A stretch of 5,036 nt of DNA from Betaproteobacteria bacterium HGW-Betaproteobacteria-2 (GTDB lineage Bacteria; Pseudomonadota; Gammaproteobacteria; Burkholderiales; Methylophilaceae): the NCBI GenBank assembly GCA_002842255.1, contig PHCM01000134.1:1-5036 (forward strand). The letters run 5' to 3'. Below, piece by piece: positions 1 through 5,036 of this stretch; the stretch's first letter is position 1, and each line of letters begins with the position of its first letter. Below the pieces are notes generated by a model. That model was not told the origin of the DNA, did no database searches, and saw only the letters and a program-made list of their open reading frames with translations. Made by a program: the position numbers and the translations under genes.

Positions 1-9
1 AATCCGCGG

Positions 10-1128
10 ATGCAGCACATCAGTTTGAAAGAAAACCTGATGGCGGCGCCACGCAGCCTGGGGCTTGCTCTGCTGATGCTGTTATGTCTGGGAAATGCCA
101 GAGCGGCAGCACCGCAGCCGTATGCGGCCGATATCGATTACCTGCTGCCTGAACTGGCGCTTACTTCACATGATCTGCACGAGATCATCGCGGGTTTTCC
201 CTCATATGCCTTTGATGAGGATTACCTGCTTGAGATCGATGCCCGCTCAGGTGCAGATGATCAGGATGAAGAGTATTTCGAGCTGCATTTTTATGCGTTG
301 CGGCGTGACAACAGCGGGTTGTTCGAGGATACGGTACCGCCGGTCGGGCTGGAGAAGGCGGTGCTGGATGCGCTGCGTCACAATCCGCAACGTATCGTCC
401 ATGTTCGCTATCATGGCCGCGACTATGTCGTGAAACGCATGGACAGCAAGACACGCAGCAGGTTAAAGCAGGTCATGGTGCGCTGGCTTTGCGGAATGTG
501 CTTTCCGGGACATGCCTGCAGTGGCAGCCTGCCACCGCAGGATGGACATTTTGAAGCGAATCGTGTGCGAGCACTGGGCAAGGCCGGCATGCGCGTGGCC
601 AGGGTGGCGCTGGAGCTTGATCAGGCCGTAGTTTATACGCATTGCGGCATCAATCTGCGCAAGCATCTGGCCGGTTGCAGTGGCGATGAGCAACATCGGC
701 TGTTGCATGCGGCAGTCAGGGATCTGGCCGGGTTTCATCATGCCGGACATTGGCACGGTGGCGCGCAATTCAGAAACCTGCTGCTGAATGACGGCCAGTT
801 CTACCGGATTGATTTCGAGGAGGATCTGGAGCATGCCATCAGCCTGCCTTTGGCGCAGATTTACGACATCTGTCAGTTCCTTTCCGATGCGGTCAGGTAT
901 GGTAATGAGGCTTGCAGTGCCAGCGAATTGAGCCATCAGTTGCTGAAACAGTATCAATCGGTATATTGGAGCGATACACACCAGCATTTGCTGGCCGGTG
1001 TCAGCCGCTTGCTGCACCCCCTGGAGGCGGCTGCCTCATTGCTACAGCGGCTCAATTTCAAGGATTTCAACCGGGCGCTGGTGCTGGTCAGTGTGCTGCG
1101 CCGGCATGCCGGCGGCGTAGCAGCCTGA
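10..1128 (+). CDS. Atypical kinase-fold protein (BUD32/LPS-kinase-like) with hydrophobic N-terminus
   Basis: Residues 130-295 carry degenerate protein-kinase landmarks in order: a VVK strand with candidate ATP-binding Lys142, a candidate helix-C Glu182, a hinge-like segment near 207-220, a catalytic-loop-like H249-G-G-A-Q-F-R-N256, and a DFG-like IDFEE with Asp268. This resembles the BUD32/Kdo-kinase/WaaP class, but Gly251 sits where the catalytic Asp of HGD-x4-N is expected. Residues 40-125 are an acidic N-terminal region I do not recognise. Residues 17-28 are hydrophobic and are followed by NARA-AAP, which looks like a signal peptide or membrane anchor. Two starts are visible: ATG at 10, used here as the longest form, and ATG at 40 (Met11), which gives a more classical signal peptide behind a weak GAAAG. 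The frame is open to the window edge, so the true start could lie upstream. Three cysteines (161, 164, 170) cluster before helix C. It ends 17 bp from the convergent LysR gene. The fold is fairly likely; substrate and activity are unknown. Confidence 0.72.
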   Translation: MQHISLKENLMAAPRSLGLALLMLLCLGNARAAAPQPYAADIDYLLPELALTSHDLHEIIAGFPSYAFDEDYLLEIDARSGADDQDEEYFELHFYALRRDNSGLFEDTVPPVGLEKAVLDALRHNPQRIVHVRYHGRDYVVKRMDSKTRSRLKQVMVRWLCGMCFPGHACSGSLPPQDGHFEANRVRALGKAGMRVARVALELDQAVVYTHCGINLRKHLAGCSGDEQHRLLHAAVRDLAGFHHAGHWHGGAQFRNLLLNDGQFYRIDFEEDLEHAISLPLAQIYDICQFLSDAVRYGNEACSASELSHQLLKQYQSVYWSDTHQHLLAGVSRLLHPLEAAASLLQRLNFKDFNRALVLVSVLRRHAGGVAA

Positions 1129-1145
1129 GTCAGCCTTTGCTTGGC

Positions 1146-2048
1146 TCAAAGCACCAGTTCCGCCAGCGTCAGTTTTTCCAGTCTTTTCAGCAACCATTGC
1201 TGTGCTTTGCCGCCACAGCTGTTCCAGGCAAGGTGGCTTTGGGCTTCCAGCCGGTTCTCCGCCACTTTGCGAATCACCAGTTCGCCTTTGGCAGCATGTT
1301 CTTCCGCCAGCCGTCTGGGCAGGTAGCCGACACCGAGGCCGGCTATCTGGGCAGCGAGCTTGCTGCGCATATCGGGTACTGTCAGCACATCCTGTCCGCT
1401 GAGGATGCCGGAAGTGCGCGGCGGCAGGTTGCGTGAGCTGTCCGCTGCGGAAACTGAGCGGTACTGGCGGATATCCTCGTTCTGTAACGGTTCCGGCAGT
1501 TGTGCCAGCGGGTGATTTGGTGCAACGGCAAAAACGAATTCGAGACTACCCAGCGGTTTCGAGCTGTAGCCACCGCCGGGCGGTCCTTCGCCCGGTGCGC
1601 CGATGGAGATGTCTGCACGGCCGCTGATCAGCGCATCCCAGCTGCCGCCGAATACTTCGCGCAGCAGGCGGATGCGGGTGCCGAAACCCTCGGCGTAGAA
1701 GTCCTGCAGGACGGGATAGATGGCCTCGATACGCAGCAGATCGCTGAGTGCGATGGACAATTCGGTCTCGACCCCGGTGGCGACGCGTTTGACGCGCAGC
1801 TCCAGTTCGTTGGCGGCGCGCAGCAGATGGCGGCCTTCGCGCAACAGTTCCTCGCCGGCCTCGGTCAGCACAGCGCGATGACCGCTGCGGTTGAACAGCG
1901 CGACGCCGATGGCCGATTCCAGGTTGCGCACGGTATAAGTGATGGCCGACGGCACCTTATGCAGCGATTCTGCGGCGGCGGCAAAGCTGCCCTTGCGGGC
2001 GATGGCATCAATTACTTCCAATGCTTCGAGCGAGATTTTAATGTTCAT
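1146..2048 (-). CDS. LysR-family transcriptional regulator, YhaJ-like
   Basis: This is a 300-residue LysR-type regulator of normal family length. Residues 5-64 form the winged helix-turn-helix: GSFAAAAESLHKVPSAI is the recognition region, followed by NLESAIGVALFNRSGHR and LTEAG. The rest is the two-lobed effector-binding domain, with GRADISIGAP near 143-152, FAVAPNHPL near 173-181 and the GLGVGYLP motif near 237-244. From memory, the GSFAAAA, VPSA and FxRSGHR segments and the later GxWexLxxGRADI segment closely resemble E. coli YhaJ. ATG at 2048 is chosen because the domain starts there; the frame extends 14 codons further to a TTG at 2090, but that extension has no domain content. No clear Shine-Dalgarno precedes ATG 2048. 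The gene is divergent from the pirin gene, the usual arrangement in which a LysR protein controls its neighbour and itself. E. coli YhaJ has been linked to a promoter responding to dinitrotoluene products; the effector here is unknown. Confidence 0.95.
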   Translation of the reverse strand: MNIKISLEALEVIDAIARKGSFAAAAESLHKVPSAITYTVRNLESAIGVALFNRSGHRAVLTEAGEELLREGRHLLRAANELELRVKRVATGVETELSIALSDLLRIEAIYPVLQDFYAEGFGTRIRLLREVFGGSWDALISGRADISIGAPGEGPPGGGYSSKPLGSLEFVFAVAPNHPLAQLPEPLQNEDIRQYRSVSAADSSRNLPPRTSGILSGQDVLTVPDMRSKLAAQIAGLGVGYLPRRLAEEHAAKGELVIRKVAENRLEAQSHLAWNSCGGKAQQWLLKRLEKLTLAELVL

Positions 2049-2057
2049 GATTTTTGA

Positions 2058-2086
2058 ACGATATATGCAAAATAATTCGCTATCAA
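2058..2086 (-). promoter_or_regulatory. Possible LysR-gene promoter giving a very short leader
   Basis: Read on the minus strand, TTGATA (2086-2081, one mismatch to the -35 consensus) is followed 17 bp later by TATCGT (2063-2058, four of six -10 bases). Transcription would begin near 2052, leaving only a few bases before ATG 2048. That matches the absence of a Shine-Dalgarno there, but the -10 is weak and other promoters are possible. Confidence 0.25.
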
Positions 2087-2107
2087 GCAATAAGTGATGT
2101 AGTTAAT

Positions 2108-2119
2108 ATGATTCATCAT
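2108..2119. promoter_or_regulatory. Second short dyad beside the LysR box
   Basis: ATGAT-TC-ATCAT is an inverted repeat with 5-bp arms. It overlaps the TATGAT -10 candidate and shares 2 bp with the larger dyad at 2118-2134. The two centres are about 12 to 13 bp apart, a little over one helical turn, which could fit adjacent regulator subsites. It could equally be chance in AT-rich DNA. Confidence 0.3.
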
Positions 2120-2134
2120 TCAATTAAGTTGAAT
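2118..2134. promoter_or_regulatory. Candidate LysR-type operator (T-N11-A dyad)
   Basis: ATTCAA-TTAAG-TTGAAT is a perfect inverted repeat with 6-bp arms and a 5-bp centre, containing the T-N11-A core (TTCAA-N5-TTGAA, 2119-2133) typical of LysR-type regulator boxes. It lies 17 bp upstream of the pirin start and about 70 bp from the LysR start. If TATGAT at 2107-2112 is the pirin -10, the dyad covers the transcription start and early leader, a position that favours repression. AT-rich DNA makes short dyads by chance, so binding is an inference. Confidence 0.5.
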
Positions 2135-2139
2135 ATTTT

Positions 2140-2145
2140 AAAGGG
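2140..2145 (+). promoter_or_regulatory. Ribosome binding site of the pirin gene
   Basis: AAAGGG lies 5 bp before ATG 2151. It supports that start, which also begins the conserved MIKLRKSAERGHANHGW opening of YhhW-type pirins. Confidence 0.6.
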
Positions 2146-2150
2146 CTAAC

Positions 2151-2858
2151 ATGATCAAGCTCAGGAAATCTGCGGAACGTGGGCATGCCAACCATGGCTG
2201 GCTCGACAGTTATCACTCGTTTTCATTCAATCGCTACTATGATCCGGCGCATATGCAGTACTCGGTACTGCGCGTCATCAATGAGGATGTTGTTGCGCCG
2301 GACCGCGGCTTCGGCATGCATCCGCATCAGGACATGGAGATTGTGACCTATATGCTGAGCGGTGCATTGCGCCACATGGACAGCCTGGGCAACGGTTCGG
2401 TCATCCGCACCGGTGATGTGCAACGTATGACGGCCGGTAGCGGCATCGTCCATAGCGAGGTCAATGCCTCTTCCAGTGAGCCGGCACATCTGCTGCAGAT
2501 CTGGATGTTGCCGGAACGGAGTGGTCTGGAGCCTGGCTATGAAGAAAAGCATTTTCCTGCAGAGGAAAAGCTGAACCGGCTGCGCCTGATCGCCTCGAGA
2601 GATGCGCGCGAAGGTTCGCTGCTGGTGCATCAGGATGTATCGCTCTATGCAAGCGTCCTGCAGCAGGGCAAGACCTTGAGTTATACGCTGGGCGAAGATA
2701 GAAGCGCTTACCTGCAGCTGGCGCGAGGCCGGCTGGACCTCAATGGCGAGATATTGCTCGCTGGCGATGCTGCCAAGCTGGAGCAGGTCGGGCAGGTATC
2801 GCTGCTGGCTGAGGAAGATGCGGAATTTCTGCTTTTCGATATGCCTTCGGCGGATTGA
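2151..2858 (+). CDS. Pirin-family bicupin, YhhW-type (putative quercetin 2,3-dioxygenase)
   Basis: This 235-residue cytosolic protein has two cupin domains. The N-terminal cupin (about residues 20-120) has the metal ligands His57 and His59 (GMHPHQDMEI) and His101 and Glu103 (GIVHSEVN), the same residue numbers I recall for the metal site of E. coli YhhW. The C-terminal cupin (about 145-232) shows LVHQDVSLY and a closing LLFDMP but no comparable ligand set. The opening RKSAERGHANHGWLDSYHSF and the core GFGMHPHQDMEIVTY are close to YhhW, which has shown quercetin 2,3-dioxygenase activity in vitro. The physiological substrate of such pirins is unknown, and some act as redox or regulatory proteins. 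It is divergent from the LysR gene, which probably regulates it. The next gene lies 109 bp downstream with no visible terminator between, so cotranscription is possible. Confidence 0.95.
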   Translation: MIKLRKSAERGHANHGWLDSYHSFSFNRYYDPAHMQYSVLRVINEDVVAPDRGFGMHPHQDMEIVTYMLSGALRHMDSLGNGSVIRTGDVQRMTAGSGIVHSEVNASSSEPAHLLQIWMLPERSGLEPGYEEKHFPAEEKLNRLRLIASRDAREGSLLVHQDVSLYASVLQQGKTLSYTLGEDRSAYLQLARGRLDLNGEILLAGDAAKLEQVGQVSLLAEEDAEFLLFDMPSAD

Positions 2859-2952
2859 TTTTTAATCGATTCAAGCACTCATGAAAAAAAACCGACGTTC
2901 GAAATTGAACATATCCCTGCCTTATGCAGTCCATCAATCGGATTTAAACAAG

Positions 2953-2959
2953 AAAGGAA
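2953..2959 (+). promoter_or_regulatory. Ribosome binding site deciding the yceI-like start
   Basis: AAAGGAA centred on the GG at 2956-2957 lies 8 bp before ATG 2968. The in-frame ATG at 2881 has no such site and would bury the signal peptide 29 residues into the protein, so 2968 is the start. Confidence 0.75.
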
Positions 2960-2967
2960 AAATATCC

Positions 2968-3564
2968 ATGAAACAATTTATGACAACCACCACCATTGCC
3001 GTCAGCATGCTGTTCTCCGTTTCGGCGCTCCCCATCTCAGCGCAAGCCGCACAGGAGACCTACGCGATCGACAGCGAGCATAGCTTTGCCAACTGGAGCT
3101 TGCGTCACGTCGTCGCCAAGACCAGCGGCACCTTCAATGACGTGCAGGGCAAGGTCGTCATCGATCGCAGTAATCTCGCCAACTCCAGCGTGGAGGCGAA
3201 GATCAACATGCTGAGCGTCAGCAGCAACCACGCCAAGCGTGATGCCCACATCGTCAAGGAGGATTACCTGAATGCCGCCAAGTTCGGCGAAATGACCTTC
3301 GTCAGCTCCAAGGTCGTGGCCAGGAGCGAAACCGAAGGCGAGATCACCGGCAAGTTCACCATGCACGGCGTGACCAAGGAAATCACCTTCCCGTTCAAGG
3401 TGCTGGGCTTCGGTGACGACCCGTGGGGCGGCCATCGAGTCGGTCTCGAAGGGCACACCAAGCTCAAGGCTTCCGATTTCGGCTACAAGTGGGGCCTGAA
3501 GCCCAACGGTTCAGTTGGCGATGACATTGAGGTCACGCTGCTGATCGAGGGCAAGCGTCAGTAA
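2968..3564 (+). CDS. Secreted YceI-family lipid-binding protein
   Basis: The 198-residue product begins with a clear Sec signal peptide: Lys2, a hydrophobic stretch at about residues 10-22, then SAQA with probable cleavage after Ala27. The mature part is a YceI domain, a lipocalin-like beta-barrel whose known members bind polyisoprenoid chains in the periplasm. Family hallmarks are visible: YAIDSEHSFANWSLRH at 32-47, SSNHAKRDAHI at 85-95, DYLNAAKFGEMTF at 99-111, the HGVTKEITFPF strand at 133-143 and GDDPWGGHRVG at 149-159. It ends with IEGKRQ, as such barrels often do. Length is close to E. coli YceI (191 as I recall). Codons favour C/G-ending forms such as AAG, ATC and GTC more than the first gene does, which may mean higher expression. 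Its place between a pirin and two flavin reductases suggests handling of a quinone- or isoprenoid-like ligand, but that is inference. Confidence 0.95.
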   Translation: MKQFMTTTTIAVSMLFSVSALPISAQAAQETYAIDSEHSFANWSLRHVVAKTSGTFNDVQGKVVIDRSNLANSSVEAKINMLSVSSNHAKRDAHIVKEDYLNAAKFGEMTFVSSKVVARSETEGEITGKFTMHGVTKEITFPFKVLGFGDDPWGGHRVGLEGHTKLKASDFGYKWGLKPNGSVGDDIEVTLLIEGKRQ

Positions 3565-3614
3565 TCAGCTTACTCGAGCTTCTGTCCTGGGTTCAGTTTT
3601 AAAGACTACTTAGG

Positions 3615-3729
3615 CACAGAGATCACAGAGGAAAAGCAGGTGCGCAGCATTGGTGGATGCGGTACCCAACCGGGAAAGTCACGCGTCCTGCAAGCTGTTG
3701 TTTTCTCTGAGCGCTCTGTGTCCTCTGTG
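3615..3729. repeat. Long imperfect palindrome built from 9-bp CACAGAG units
   Basis: The left arm has two CACAGAG units 9 bp apart (3615-3621, 3624-3630), then GAAAA. The right arm is the reverse complement type: TTTT, then CTCTGAG (3705-3711), CTCTGTG (3714-3720) and CTCTGTG (3723-3729), also every 9 bp. Two units pair exactly with two (7 bp, 2 mismatches, 7 bp), GAAAA (3631-3635) pairs with TTTTC (3701-3705), and further in GCAGG (3636-3640) pairs with CCTGC (3687-3691). The tip has CGGT-N5-ACCG at 3660-3672. The transcript would fold into one long bulged hairpin. It lies in the gap between the yceI-like and ene-reductase genes and could be a dispersed REP/MITE-like repeat, a transcript-stabilising hairpin or an attenuator. 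There is no terminal T-run. I recall CACAGAG-rich palindromes in other environmental proteobacteria, but this is not checked. Confidence 0.75.
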
Positions 3730-3763
3730 GCTTGAGTTAAGATTTTCAGCTTCAACAGCATTC

Positions 3764-3770
3764 AAAAGGA
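3764..3770 (+). promoter_or_regulatory. Ribosome binding site of the ene-reductase gene
   Basis: AAAAGGA ends 10 bp before ATG 3781, slightly long but normal spacing. It supports this start, which begins the conserved LFSPISLGSIILQNRI segment of the family. Confidence 0.55.
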
Positions 3771-3780
3771 TTCCAGAATC

Positions 3781-4857
3781 ATGACAACAGATTTGTTCAG
3801 CCCGATCAGTCTCGGCAGTATCATCCTGCAAAACCGCATCGCCATGGCGCCGCTGACGCGTAATCGCGCAGCTGTTGGTAATGTGCCGCAGGACATCAAT
3901 GTGAAGTATTACGAGCAAAGAGCTTCGGCCGGCCTCATCATCACCGAGGCGACGCCGATCTCCGCCATGGCGCATGGCTACCCGGCGACGCCCGGTATCC
4001 ATAGCGAGGCCCAGGTCGCCGGCTGGAAGAAGGTGGTCGATGCCGTGCATGCCAAAGGTGGCAAGATCGTCCTCCAATTGTGGCATGTCGGCCGCATCTC
4101 GCATCCCTCCCTGCTGCCGGACAATGCCTTGCCGGTCGCGCCTTCCGCCATCAAGCCGGCGGGCCAGGCATTCACTTACACCGGTCTGCAGAATTTCGTC
4201 ACGCCACGTGCGCTGGAATTGTATGAGCTGCCGGGCATCGTCGCCGATTACGCGCAGGCCACACGCAATGCGCTCGCCGCCGGCTTTGATGGCGTCGAGA
4301 TTCATGCCGCCAACGGTTATCTGCTCGATCAGTTCCTGCGCGACGGCACCAATCAGCGCAAGGATCAGTATGGCGGCAGCATCGAGAATCGTACACGTCT
4401 GCTGCTGGAAGTGACGCAGGCCGTGGTCGATGTCGCCAGTGCCGACAAGGTCGGTGTGCGCATTTCGCCGCTCAATCCGTTCAATGATATTGCCGATTCC
4501 AACCCGCAGGCGCTGTTCAATCATGTGGCCGACGCGCTGAATCCGTTCAAGCTCGCTTATCTGCATGTGGTGGAGGGCGGCATGGGCGGCAGCGATCTGC
4601 CACCGTTCGATTTCCTCGAGTTGCGCAAGCATTTCAAGGGCGCTTACATGGCCAATCTTGGCTATACCAAGGCAACCGCCAGTGCCGCGATTGCCGAAGG
4701 ACGGGCTGATGTCGTTGCCTTTGGCGTACCGTTTATCGCCAACCCCGATCTGGTCGAACGTTTCAGACTCGACGCACCGCTGAATGAAGCAGATCAGAGC
4801 AGCTTCTATGGCGGCAATGAAACAGGGTATATTGATTACCCGACTCTGCAAGGATGA
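3781..4857 (+). CDS. nemA: Old Yellow Enzyme family ene-reductase (NemA/PETN reductase type)
   Basis: This 358-residue FMN-dependent TIM barrel belongs to the class that uses NAD(P)H to reduce activated alkenes, N-ethylmaleimide, nitrate esters and nitroaromatics in the cytosol. PETN reductase has 365 residues as I recall. Visible landmarks: LFSPISLGSIILQNRIAMAPLTR (Thr26 contacts the flavin), Gln99 and Trp101 in LQLWHVGRISHP, the substrate-anion-binding pair His175 and Asn178 with proton donor Tyr180 in EIHAANGYLLDQFL, YGGSIENRTR at 197-206, the flavin-contacting Arg227 in GVRISP, and the closing FYGGNETGYIDYPTL. In the phosphate-binding loop VAFGVPFIANPDL, Val316 occupies the place of the Arg seen in AFGR-type members. 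It is followed 3 bp later by a nitroreductase gene, so the two flavoenzymes are surely cotranscribed. The family call is firm; the symbol is by resemblance, and the physiological substrate is unknown. Confidence 0.95.
   Translation: MTTDLFSPISLGSIILQNRIAMAPLTRNRAAVGNVPQDINVKYYEQRASAGLIITEATPISAMAHGYPATPGIHSEAQVAGWKKVVDAVHAKGGKIVLQLWHVGRISHPSLLPDNALPVAPSAIKPAGQAFTYTGLQNFVTPRALELYELPGIVADYAQATRNALAAGFDGVEIHAANGYLLDQFLRDGTNQRKDQYGGSIENRTRLLLEVTQAVVDVASADKVGVRISPLNPFNDIADSNPQALFNHVADALNPFKLAYLHVVEGGMGGSDLPPFDFLELRKHFKGAYMANLGYTKATASAAIAEGRADVVAFGVPFIANPDLVERFRLDAPLNEADQSSFYGGNETGYIDYPTLQG
4850..4854 (+). promoter_or_regulatory. Ribosome binding site inside the end of the ene-reductase gene
   Basis: AAGGA overlaps the last two sense codons of the ene-reductase and lies 6 bp before ATG 4861. 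With a 3-bp gap between stop and start, it suggests translational coupling. Confidence 0.65.
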
Positions 4858-4860
4858 ATC

Positions 4861-5036
4861 ATGGATAAACCCGCACTGACGCAAGTTCCTGTCGACGCCA
4901 CCATTGCCGCACGCTGGAGCGGCCGTGCCTATGATGCCAGCAAGGCCGTGACGCAGGAGCAGATCATCGCCTTGCTGGAGGCTGCCCGCTGGGCGCCTTC
5001 CTGCTATGGCGATCAGCCCTGGCGTTTCATCGTCTG
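4861..5036 (+). CDS. Nitroreductase-family flavoprotein, N-terminal part (cut by window edge)
   Basis: Only the first 58 residues are visible, open to the end of the window. They read as the start of a nitroreductase-family protein: ARWSGRAYD at 17-25 is the family's R-x-S-x-R-x-[FY] flavin-phosphate motif (Arg18, Ser20, Arg22), and LLEAARWAPSCYGDQPWRFIV at 38-58 is the helix plus the APS-x4-QPW motif that packs on the FMN. Members use NAD(P)H to reduce nitro groups, quinones or flavins, usually as dimers in the cytosol. The start is supported by AAGGA 6 bp upstream and by its 3-bp distance from the ene-reductase stop. Subfamily and C-terminus cannot be judged from this fragment. Confidence 0.9.
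   Translation, partial: MDKPALTQVPVDATIAARWSGRAYDASKAVTQEQIIALLEAARWAPSCYGDQPWRFIV

Larger units (their letters stand above)
2049..2150. promoter_or_regulatory. Divergent AT-rich control region between LysR and pirin genes
   Basis: This 102-bp gap separates two divergent starts and is far more AT-rich than the flanking genes. It must hold the promoters for both. On the + strand the best -10 is TATGAT (2107-2112), with no good -35 at 17 bp, which suits a promoter that needs an activator. On the - strand a TTGATA (2086-2081) lies 17 bp from TATCGT (2063-2058). Two dyads lie at 2108-2119 and 2118-2134. The promoter assignments are by eye and tentative; a regulatory role for the region as a whole is likely from the gene layout. 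Confidence 0.7.
3565..3780. other. 216-bp intergenic gap carrying the palindrome
   Basis: No credible gene is seen here. It holds a short lead-in after the yceI-like stop, the CACAGAG palindrome (3615-3729), and about 50 bp of A/T-rich leader before the ene-reductase. I found no convincing sigma-70 promoter, so I cannot tell whether the ene-reductase starts its own transcript or is read through from upstream. Confidence 0.6.

Noticed and set aside
463..1017. Long minus-strand open frame opposite the kinase-like gene
   Set aside because: No recognisable domain and no ribosome site; the plus-strand frame has kinase-fold landmarks.
1126..1150. Possible bidirectional terminator between the convergent genes
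   Set aside because: Only AGCC (1132-1135) pairs with GGCT (1143-1146) across a 7-base loop, with no useful T-run on either side; too weak to call.
2855..2875. GATT/AATC inverted repeat after the pirin stop as a terminator
   Set aside because: The stem is only 4-5 A/T-rich pairs and lacks a following T-run.
2905..2933. TTGAAC as a -35 for a separate yceI-gene promoter
   Set aside because: No acceptable -10 lies 16-18 bp downstream; nearby TTATGC/TATGCA are only 11-12 bp away.
2881..2967. In-frame ATG at 2881 that would lengthen the YceI-family protein by 29 residues
   Set aside because: It has no ribosome binding site and would place a classical signal peptide inside the protein; ATG 2968 has AAAGGAA and a proper signal peptide.
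3679..4884. 401-codon minus-strand open frame opposite the ene-reductase
   Set aside because: It lies antisense to a clearly conserved enzyme, its product shows no recognisable domain, and it runs across the palindrome arm; it is a shadow of GC-biased coding.

Overview
This window looks like ordinary chromosome from a proteobacterium, most likely a beta- or possibly a gammaproteobacterium. It is moderately GC-rich by eye, with Shine-Dalgarno-led genes, a LysR regulator resembling E. coli YhaJ, a pirin resembling E. coli YhhW, and a NemA/PETNR-type ene-reductase. The lineage call is an inference; no rRNA or other marker gene is present. I see no tRNA, rRNA, CRISPR array, phage gene, transposase or attachment site.

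Layout: (1) 10-1128 (+), a hydrophobic N-terminus joined to a divergent protein-kinase-like fold (BUD32/LPS-kinase type) that lacks the usual catalytic Asp. (2) 1146-2048 (-), a LysR-type regulator convergent with it. (3) 2049-2150, an AT-rich divergent control region with two adjacent dyads, one a T-N11-A LysR-box type. (4) 2151-2858 (+), a pirin/bicupin with all four metal ligands. (5) 2968-3564 (+), a secreted YceI-family lipid-binding protein. (6) 3565-3780, a 216-bp gap holding a long imperfect palindrome built from 9-bp CACAGAG units. (7) 3781-4857 (+), an FMN ene-reductase of the Old Yellow Enzyme family. (8) 4861-5036 (+), the N-terminus of a nitroreductase-family flavoprotein, cut by the window edge and tightly coupled to the ene-reductase.

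The right half reads as a redox/electrophile-handling cluster. A YhaJ-like regulator is divergent from a pirin with possible quercetinase activity. Downstream on the pirin strand lie a periplasmic carrier-type protein and two flavoenzymes whose families reduce activated alkenes, quinones, nitrate esters and nitroaromatics. A shared role in response to quinone or nitro-compound stress is an inference from family knowledge and gene order. I do not see a clearly novel multi-gene system. The items most worth a second look are the exported-looking atypical kinase, the operator dyads, and the CACAGAG palindrome.
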